A stretch of DNA of 64,000 nt. Origin: UBA1952 sp965246855. GTDB lineage: Bacteria > Bacteroidota > Bacteroidia > Chitinophagales > Chitinophagaceae. Under the pieces are notes generated by a model that did not search any database, was not told where the DNA came from, and saw nothing but the letters and a program-made list of their open reading frames with translations. This document shows, one piece after another, positions 57,774-64,000 of the stretch (positions are counted from its first letter, which is position 1; every line of letters starts with the position of its first letter). A program made the translations under genes and the position numbers. The stretch lies in contig CBDFFP010000002.1 of assembly GCA_965246855.1 (NCBI GenBank), positions 434,001-498,000 of the forward strand, given 5' to 3'.

Positions 57774-57818
57774 TAAAAGACCGCATTATTCATTGTTCAT
57801 TACTCCTTATTCATTGCT

Positions 57819-58352
57819 TTGCTGACCGTTCTCGACAAGACTTTCGTTCCGTATTTCTCCGCCGAAAAAATAGCCGCGCGGGTAGCGGAAATGGCCGCGC
57901 AGATTTCTGCGGATTACGCCGGAAAGAAGCCACTTTTTCTGGGTATTCTCAACGGCTCATTCATCTTCGCCGCCGACCTTTTCCGGCAGCTAACGATGGA
58001 AGCGGAAATCTCGTTTGTGAAGCTTGCTTCCTACAAGGGCGTTAGTTCTACGGGGAATGTGGTGACGGCGATTGGGCTGGAAGAATCGTTGCACGATCGC
58101 CACATTGTGATTGTGGAGGACATTGTGGACACGGGCCGCACGATGGCTTCTTTCCTGAAAGAAGTGGAGCGGCAAGGCCCGGCTTCGGTGCGTATCGCCA
58201 CCTTTCTTTCCAAACCCGACGCGCTGCTTGTCCCCGGCCTGAAAGCAGATTATGTAGGCTTTGAAATTCCGAACAAATTCGTGCTGGGCTACGGGCTGGA
58301 TTATGATGGCTACGGGCGGAACACGCCAGAGCTGTATGTGCTGGAGGATTGA
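57819..58352 (+). CDS. hpt: hypoxanthine phosphoribosyltransferase
   Basis: A 177-residue purine salvage enzyme converting hypoxanthine (and often guanine) plus PRPP to nucleotides. The PRPP-binding loop is IVIVEDIVDTGRTM, with LFLGILNGSFIFAADLFRQL (loop I) and EISFVKLASYKGVSSTGNVV further up. The end, KFVLGYGLDYDGYGRNTPEL, is typical. Translation appears to begin at TTG (57819), directly behind a dispersed repeat; no better in-frame ATG is near. Confidence 0.9.
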   Translation: MLTVLDKTFVPYFSAEKIAARVAEMAAQISADYAGKKPLFLGILNGSFIFAADLFRQLTMEAEISFVKLASYKGVSSTGNVVTAIGLEESLHDRHIVIVEDIVDTGRTMASFLKEVERQGPASVRIATFLSKPDALLVPGLKADYVGFEIPNKFVLGYGLDYDGYGRNTPELYVLED

Positions 58353-58433
58353 GCGGAGGAACCTCCTTTTTCTGTTTAAAGGTTACCTCTCGCCGACCCC
58401 GGCAGAGTTTTTCACGCAGAAAAACCTTCTTTT

Positions 58434-58823
58434 ATGTACCCCGAAAGTCCCCATCATGATGACGGCACACGACTGTTCGCCAAGCTAGCTGCAATCGTTT
58501 TAATTGCATGGGGAGCCACGTTTGTGCTGTCGGTTGGCATTCGTACTATTCATTTCTGTTACCTGCTCGTTTGCGGCATAGATGGTGACTTTATTTCGCT
58601 CCATTCTGGGCCCTTGAAGGTCGTTCAACTTGTGAGCTTGTTTATCTTCTTATTTTCCGTTCCCGCTTTTGTCGCATGGTCTCTCCTGACCTTCCACCTG
58701 CTTTTTACCAGAACTCCTCTTACCCGCACCGATAAACGGATGCACTGGGGAGCTTTGCTGTCCATACTGCTATTCTTTCTTTTTGAAAACCTATGGACTT
58801 CGCAGTTTTGGTGGCCCTATTAA
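58434..58823 (+). CDS. small three-helix membrane protein of unknown function
   Basis: A 129-residue protein with a polar, His/Asp-containing N-terminus (MYPESPHHDDG). Three hydrophobic segments follow (about 16-38, 60-82 and 106-122), with a conserved-looking short loop (TRTDKRMHWG) before the last. I do not recognise a family. It is transcribed in the same direction as hpt, about 80 bases downstream, and is followed by a strong hairpin. Confidence 0.6.
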   Translation: MYPESPHHDDGTRLFAKLAAIVLIAWGATFVLSVGIRTIHFCYLLVCGIDGDFISLHSGPLKVVQLVSLFIFLFSVPAFVAWSLLTFHLLFTRTPLTRTDKRMHWGALLSILLFFLFENLWTSQFWWPY

Positions 58824-58833
58824 AGGCAAGAAA

Positions 58834-58857
58834 AACGCCCCGCAAATGCGGGGCGTT
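58834..58857. terminator. bidirectional hairpin between convergent genes
   Basis: Perfect 10-bp stem AACGCCCCGC with GCGGGGCGTT and a 4-base loop, with A runs on the left and few T on the right. It terminates the ATPase transcript best (minus strand) and is related to the GTAGGAACGCC repeat family. Confidence 0.7.
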
Positions 58858-58876
58858 CCTACAAAAATCGTCTTCT

Positions 58877-60409
58877 TTAAAAATCGTTTTCCTCGTCTTC
58901 CGCGTCGTCAAAATTCATGTTCAGCATTCCGGAAAGCAGGTCGCCGAAGGCATAGCTGCCCACCTCGGCGTTGCGCCGCGCGATGAGCGAAAACTCCGAC
59001 AGCGCGTGGAGCATAAACTCCATCAGGAGCGCCGTTTGGGCCTTGTCGGCCTGCGGGTAAAAAGTCTTTACCGCCGCGTACAATCCGTCCACCGAAAACA
59101 GCTTGTCGCGGTAAGCGTCGTCGGCAACATCTGCCCCAAGCGCCAGCTCATTTCCACGACTGAACCAATCAATAACAGGTTGATACGGATTAGGCTTCGG
59201 CGCTGTTTTTCCTTTCTGCGGCTTGCTGCTTTTCTTGAACTCCGCCGGGTCGGGGAAATACTGTGTGAATACCGCGCGAATGGCCAGTCCTAACAGGCGC
59301 TGCGCCACCACAGCCGGGCCTTCTACTTCACCCTCATACACGAGTTCAATCTTACCGGTAACGGCACTCACAACGCCTGCAAAATCGGCAATGCGCGCCA
59401 TGGTATGTTTTGTGCCCTGGCGCAATGCGCGGCGTTCAGCAGTGCTCACCAGATTCTCGTAAGCCGCAATCGTCAGGCGCGCACTCACGCCGCTTTTCTG
59501 ATCTACATACTCGCTGCGACGCGCCTGCATCGCGAGTTCTTCCACCAGTGTTTTCAACAGGTCGGGAACGTTCACGCGGGCGTCCTGTTCCGGCAAGATG
59601 TTGGCTTCCTGCGCCGTGATGGCTTTGGAGATTTCCACCGTCTTGGGATAGTGGGTGATAATCTGGCTTTCAATCCGGTCCTTCAGCGGCGTCACAATGG
59701 AGCCACGGTTGGTGTAATCTTCCGGGTTAGCGGTGAAAACGAAAAGAATGTCTAACGGCATCCGCAGCTTGAAACCGCGAATCTGGATATCGCCTTCCTG
59801 CAAAATATTGAAGAGCGCAACCTGAATGCGGGCCTGCAAATCGGGCAATTCGTTGATAACGAAAATGCCCCGGTGGGAGCGTGGAATAATACCGTAATGA
59901 AGCGCGCGGTCGTCGCTCAGTGCCACGCGCAGGTTAGCGGCTTTAATCGGGTCAATATCGCCAATCAGGTCGGCTACGCTCACGTCGGGCGTCGCCAGTT
60001 TTTCGCTGTAGCGCTCCGAGCGGTGAATCCAGCGGATGGGCGTTTCGTCGCCTTTTTCTTCCACCATTTTCCGGGCGGAGGAGGAAATGGGATTCATTGG
60101 GTCGTCATTAATTTCGGAACCTTCAATGGCCGGAATCCACTCGTCCAGCAGGTGCGTCATTTCGCGCGCCATGCGGGTTTTGGCTTGTCCGCGCAGGCCG
60201 AGAAACAGAATGTTGTGGCGGGAAAGAAGCGCACGTTCCACATCGGGAACAACCGTGTCTTCAAAACCAATCACAGTTTGGAAAGGCTGTTCTTTCTGGG
60301 AGATAGAGCGGATAAGATTCTGGCGAACTTCCTCTTTTACAGAGCGGGACGCATAACCGGAAGCGCGCAGTGCGCCTAGCGTAGAAATATCGGGATGGTT
60401 GGAAGGCAT
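58877..60409 (-). CDS. MoxR/ChlI-like AAA+ ATPase
   Basis: A 510-residue AAA+ ATPase of the magnesium-chelatase subunit I/MoxR type. The Walker A region is LGLRGQAKTRMAREMTHLL, followed by sensor and Walker B-like segments IFVINELPDLQARIQVALFN, FVFTANPEDYTNRGSIVTPL and KDRIESQIITHYP. The C-terminal part carries EEEDEE-type acidic ends (FDDAEDEENDF). Such ATPases normally act with a VWA-domain partner to insert cofactors or remodel protein complexes, but no VWA gene lies beside it here. It is often labelled as sigma-54-interacting, which the sequence does not support (no GAFTGA motif). Confidence 0.85.
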   Translation of the reverse strand: MPSNHPDISTLGALRASGYASRSVKEEVRQNLIRSISQKEQPFQTVIGFEDTVVPDVERALLSRHNILFLGLRGQAKTRMAREMTHLLDEWIPAIEGSEINDDPMNPISSSARKMVEEKGDETPIRWIHRSERYSEKLATPDVSVADLIGDIDPIKAANLRVALSDDRALHYGIIPRSHRGIFVINELPDLQARIQVALFNILQEGDIQIRGFKLRMPLDILFVFTANPEDYTNRGSIVTPLKDRIESQIITHYPKTVEISKAITAQEANILPEQDARVNVPDLLKTLVEELAMQARRSEYVDQKSGVSARLTIAAYENLVSTAERRALRQGTKHTMARIADFAGVVSAVTGKIELVYEGEVEGPAVVAQRLLGLAIRAVFTQYFPDPAEFKKSSKPQKGKTAPKPNPYQPVIDWFSRGNELALGADVADDAYRDKLFSVDGLYAAVKTFYPQADKAQTALLMEFMLHALSEFSLIARRNAEVGSYAFGDLLSGMLNMNFDDAEDEENDF

Positions 60410-60598
60410 GGGGAGAAAGGGAAGAACCGGAAAAGGCTTTTTTGTTCGGAAGAAAGAACAACAAATGTGCTGTAGGGTTGAGGTCCATCGGGAAGGAAAA
60501 GGAAGATTTCCACACAGAACCTTTTAGGAATCCGAAAAATCTTTACCTTGCTTTAACACAAGCGTTCCCCACCTCGGGAAACCGAGCCTCTTTCTTTC

Positions 60599-63500
60599 AT
60601 GAAAAAGACCTTTCTACTTTGTCTTTTACTGCTTTCCGTCCACTGCTTCGGACAAGCGCCGGTGGCTGATTTTACGGCTTCAGTCACGAGTGGCTGCGCG
60701 CCGCTTTTGGTGCAATTCACCAACACGTCATCCGGCACCGGAAGCGGAACAACTTGGCGCTGGAGTTTTGGCAGCAGCGCAACTTCTGTGTTGCAGAATC
60801 CGTCCACCACATTCGTTCAACCCGGCACGTACACCATTACGCTCACGGCGACCAATCCGGGCGGCGGCAGCAACACCAAAACGGCAACGGCTTTTATCAC
60901 AATTCACCCCGCCCCAACTGTTTCGTGGACAGTAAGTGACTCCACAGGCTGTCCGCCACACACGGCTCTTTTCAATAGCACAACAGCTTTAAACGCACCC
61001 GGCAGCGGAACGTATTTGTGGAGCTTTGGGAACGGCAATACGGCTACGCAATCCTTTTCCTCACAGACTTTCCCGAACTCCGGAAATTATGCGGTCTCGT
61101 TGCGGGTCACCAATTCTTTTGGCTGTATTGCCGCCGCTTCGCGCCCGTTGCAGATAACGATATACAACAAACCATCAGCCGTTTTCAGCGCGACCAATAC
61201 CATGTTCTGCCGCACGTCTAACAACGCCGTAAACTTCACCGGGGTGGCCACAGGCGGCGTAGCGCCTTACACGTACAACTGGTCTTTTGGCGATGGCGGA
61301 ACGGCTACGGGATCCACGCCGCTGCATACTTATAACAGCGCAGGGCCTTTCTCCGTCCGGCTTATCGTGACGGATTCGCTCGGTTGTACGGATACGCTTT
61401 TACTGCCGAATTATATTACCACATCCATTCCAAACGCAGCCTTCACCGTTACGACGGGCTGCACCGGACTGCCGCTTGTTTTTCTGGATGCCAGCAGTCC
61501 GGCAAGCACTTCCGTTTCCTGGAACTTTGGCACAGCCGCCGCTCCGTCAACCAGCACTTTATCCACGCCCATGCCGGTTTTTAATACGGCAGGAACGTAT
61601 CCGGTGACGCTTGTTTCCACCAGCAACGGATGCAGCGATACGGTTACGCAAAACGTGCAGATTTTTGCTTCCCCGGCGGCGGTTTTTACCAGCACGCCCC
61701 CGAGTCCCTGTGCGATTCCGGCAACGATAAATTATGCCGCAAGTGGCCCTCCGGGAAGCACTTATCTGTGGAAATTCAGCGGTGGCGGAACAGCCACGGG
61801 TGCAAATCCTTCGCGGGTGCTTTCCCAATACGGCATCTACACCGATACGCTGATTGCTACTGCGGCCAACGGCTGTACAAGCTATATCATCAACCCCGGA
61901 AATGTGCGCATCTACGACAAATGGCCGAAGATGGAAGTGTCCAAAACAGAAGGCTGCATTCCGCTGGTAGTTTCCTTTAAAGACTCCCTTACAACGAGTA
62001 TTGGTTCGATTGATACAACCCTGCTTTATCCGCCCGGCGTATCGTCGTGGAGCTGGAATTTCGGCGACGGCTTTACGTCCACGCAAGCACAGCCGACGCA
62101 CACTTTCACCGACACCGGAAAATTCTGGGTGGTGGTGACGATGACGACCACCAACGGCTGTGTGGTAAAGGACAGTATTCGGATTCAGGCAGGCCGTCCG
62201 CCCAATGCGGCGTTTACGAATACGCCTGCAACGGCTTGTGTGAAAAACCTTATTTACTTCAACAATACCACGACCGGCGCGCAGTCATATTTCTGGTCTT
62301 ATGGCGATGGCGGCAGTAGCGGCGGGCAAAGTCCGCCTTATATGTATTTCACGCCCGGAAGTTTCGTAGTGGTACTGAATGCTTTCCACAATGGCTGTCT
62401 GGATACCGCACAACGCAGAGTTACCATCAATCCACCAAGCGTTAGCTTCAAGCCTTTCCCCGATTGCGATACGCCGTTGCTGGTCCGTTTTCAAAACACT
62501 TCGCTTGGCGTGCAGACGTATAGCTGGACTTTTGGCGACGGCAATACTTCCAATCAGGCACAGCCCACCCACACATACAATGTTGCAGGCATCTACAACG
62601 TGAAGCTGCTGGTGAGTAATGCGACTTCCGGCTGCATTGATACGCTGACCAGACAGATAAACCTCTTGCCCGGTGCGGTTTCTATTACGGCAAATGACAC
62701 GACTATCTGCCGGGGCGACAGCGTAGTTTTCACGGGCAATTATGCAGGGAATACGGCGCAATCGTGGGAGTGGACGTATCAGTCACCGGCAGGATGGATC
62801 CCGCATACTTCTACCAGCAACACGCTGACCTTACCTTATTCCAATGCGGGCCGCTGGGGCGTAAAGTTTGTGGTGGAAAACAGCAATGGCTGCAGGGATT
62901 CAGTTGTGAAGAACAGCTACATTCTGGTGACGCAGCCAAGAGCGCAGTTCATCGTTTCCGACTCGGCAGGCTGTGCGCCGCTGACGGTGAATTTCACCGA
63001 TTTCAGTGCCGATCTTTCCGGCGTGCCGCTTACCTCCCGGAACTGGATTTTTGGAAACGGGCAAACGCAGACGGGCGGTACAAGTGCTACGGCGGTTTAT
63101 CCGGTTCGGGGAAATTATGACGTGATTCTGGCGGTAGCCAATGGCTATGGCTGCACGGATACCTTGCGCAAAACGGGCTTCATTAAAAGCCTGAAACCCA
63201 TTGCGGGCATCAATCCTTCCGACACAGTGATTTGTCCCGGCGCGCCGGTGGTTCTTAACAACGCCAGTGGCGGCGGCCTTTTCCAAAACTCGCGCTGGGC
63301 TTTTGGCGACGGCGATTCCAGCAGCATTGGTTCTGCTACGCACACCTACCGCGACACAGGCGTGTACAACGTCTGGCTCGTAACAACCGACTCCATCGGC
63401 TGCCGCGATACGGTGCTTCGGCAGGGTCTGATTCGCGTTCAGAAACCCACGGCTTCCTTCACGGCTTCCGACTCGCAAACGGTATGTCCCGCGCCTTTCG

Positions 63501-64000
63501 TGGTTACTTTCCAGAATGCCAGCCAAAGCATTATTTCCTCTTTGTGGAATTATGGAAACGGTCGTTCTTCCACCCTTCGCAACGGCGGGACGGCCTACAC
63601 AGATACCGGTGTCTATACGGCTGCACTGGTGGTTACGGATGCAGAAGGCTGCAAAGACACCGCGCAAAAAACCATACGGGTGTTGGGGTACTCCAGTGCG
63701 CTCCATTACACCCCGCTGCTGGGCTGCACGCCCATGACCGTGAATCTGACCACCAACCTGCAAAACATTCCTTCGGTTATCTGGGACTTTGGCGACGGCG
63801 TAACGCTGGCTTCTACAGATACGGCTGTTACGCATGTTTATCAAACGCCCGGCGCGTATATACCCCTCTTGGTGGTCGCCGATGGACAAGGCTGTGCCAC
63901 AAGCAGCAGCGGTGTAGATACAGTGAAGGCAGACGGGATTACAGCGAGATTCACAACCGCAGGAGCGTGTAGCGGGCAGCCTGTTTTGTTCACCGACAGC
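60599..64000 (+). CDS. PKD-repeat secreted protein (incomplete, runs off the window)
   Basis: The frame opens at ATG 60599 with signal peptide MKKTFLLCLLLLSVHCFGQ and stays open to the last base: 1134 codons, no stop. It contains about 13 PKD-like domains of 80-90 residues. Typical cores are YLWSFGNGNTATQ, YNWSFGDGGTATG, WSWNFGDGFTSTQAQPTHTF, YSWTFGDGNTSNQAQPTHTY and SRWAFGDGDSS, each closing with a CxD/CxxD turn such as GCTDTL or GCRDTV. One unit, near 62770 (WEWTYQSPAGW), is divergent. The repeats suggest a surface adhesin or gliding-type protein. The C-terminal sorting domain is outside the window. Confidence 0.9.
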   Translation, partial: MKKTFLLCLLLLSVHCFGQAPVADFTASVTSGCAPLLVQFTNTSSGTGSGTTWRWSFGSSATSVLQNPSTTFVQPGTYTITLTATNPGGGSNTKTATAFITIHPAPTVSWTVSDSTGCPPHTALFNSTTALNAPGSGTYLWSFGNGNTATQSFSSQTFPNSGNYAVSLRVTNSFGCIAAASRPLQITIYNKPSAVFSATNTMFCRTSNNAVNFTGVATGGVAPYTYNWSFGDGGTATGSTPLHTYNSAGPFSVRLIVTDSLGCTDTLLLPNYITTSIPNAAFTVTTGCTGLPLVFLDASSPASTSVSWNFGTAAAPSTSTLSTPMPVFNTAGTYPVTLVSTSNGCSDTVTQNVQIFASPAAVFTSTPPSPCAIPATINYAASGPPGSTYLWKFSGGGTATGANPSRVLSQYGIYTDTLIATAANGCTSYIINPGNVRIYDKWPKMEVSKTEGCIPLVVSFKDSLTTSIGSIDTTLLYPPGVSSWSWNFGDGFTSTQAQPTHTFTDTGKFWVVVTMTTTNGCVVKDSIRIQAGRPPNAAFTNTPATACVKNLIYFNNTTTGAQSYFWSYGDGGSSGGQSPPYMYFTPGSFVVVLNAFHNGCLDTAQRRVTINPPSVSFKPFPDCDTPLLVRFQNTSLGVQTYSWTFGDGNTSNQAQPTHTYNVAGIYNVKLLVSNATSGCIDTLTRQINLLPGAVSITANDTTICRGDSVVFTGNYAGNTAQSWEWTYQSPAGWIPHTSTSNTLTLPYSNAGRWGVKFVVENSNGCRDSVVKNSYILVTQPRAQFIVSDSAGCAPLTVNFTDFSADLSGVPLTSRNWIFGNGQTQTGGTSATAVYPVRGNYDVILAVANGYGCTDTLRKTGFIKSLKPIAGINPSDTVICPGAPVVLNNASGGGLFQNSRWAFGDGDSSSIGSATHTYRDTGVYNVWLVTTDSIGCRDTVLRQGLIRVQKPTASFTASDSQTVCPAPFVVTFQNASQSIISSLWNYGNGRSSTLRNGGTAYTDTGVYTAALVVTDAEGCKDTAQKTIRVLGYSSALHYTPLLGCTPMTVNLTTNLQNIPSVIWDFGDGVTLASTDTAVTHVYQTPGAYIPLLVVADGQGCATSSSGVDTVKADGITARFTTAGACSGQPVLFTDS

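Noticed and set aside
58877..60409. Sigma-54 activator
   Set aside because: It lacks the GAFTGA loop and helix-turn-helix end. The sequence is MoxR/ChlI-like.

Overview
The window looks like chromosome of a Bacteroidota member, most likely class Chitinophagia (Chitinophagaceae-like). The reasons are: a secreted S8 protease with a type IX secretion C-terminal sorting domain, a long PKD-repeat surface protein, CarboxypepD_reg-like and DUF6089/PorT-type outer-membrane proteins, a Rho factor with a huge disordered N-terminus, TANNTTTG-like -7 promoter elements, and many dispersed palindromic repeats. There are no phage genes, transposases or CRISPR arrays. Most of the content is housekeeping.

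Layout. 1-6.8 kb: the end of an Fpg/Nei glycosylase, a uracil-DNA-glycosylase-like protein, an ECF sigma factor with small membrane proteins, Hsp20, a lipoprotein nuclease facing a NuiA-type nuclease inhibitor, a MazEF-like toxin-antitoxin pair, a broken small gene and an unknown exported protein. 6.8-16.8 kb: a cobalamin and one-carbon block with fused isobutyryl-CoA mutase (icmF), an unknown duplicated-domain protein, metF and a methionine synthase split into two genes behind a SAM-I riboswitch. 17-31 kb: luciferase-like oxidoreductase, mqo, DUF6089 protein, comA, AI-2E-family permease, xth, ytxJ, atpG, pyrH, a GlcG/HbpS-like protein, a GT39-like glycosyltransferase and gcvT. 31-43.9 kb: S8 protease, mazG, a GNAT enzyme, DUF4142 and DUF72 proteins, a VOC protein, fabG, rho, dienelactone hydrolase, a Uma2 protein, tRNA-His and a truncated PD-(D/E)XK nuclease. 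44-64 kb: DUF4197 protein, ABC exporter, a CarboxypepD_reg protein, a frameshifted trigger factor, a GlsB-like protein, a frameshifted OMP, a sodium:solute symporter, a LOG-family protein, a PorT-like OMP, an O-methyltransferase, a LysM glucosaminidase, hpt, an AAA ATPase and the start of the PKD-repeat protein.

The most unusual signal is non-coding. Four gaps between genes (10.4, 22.1, 31.0 and 54.0 kb) hold tandem arrays with unrelated unit sequences but the same period of exactly 21 bp, two helical turns, at 10-14 units each. All four are open in frames on both strands. I know of no described family that fits.

A second theme is how short dispersed repeats intrude on gene ends. They supply C-terminal tails and stop codons of several genes, and one is read in frame in the linker of IcmF. 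Five genes look broken: an amber codon, a 10-bp duplication, two 1-base shifts and one 5' truncation. The two 1-base shifts could be sequencing errors.
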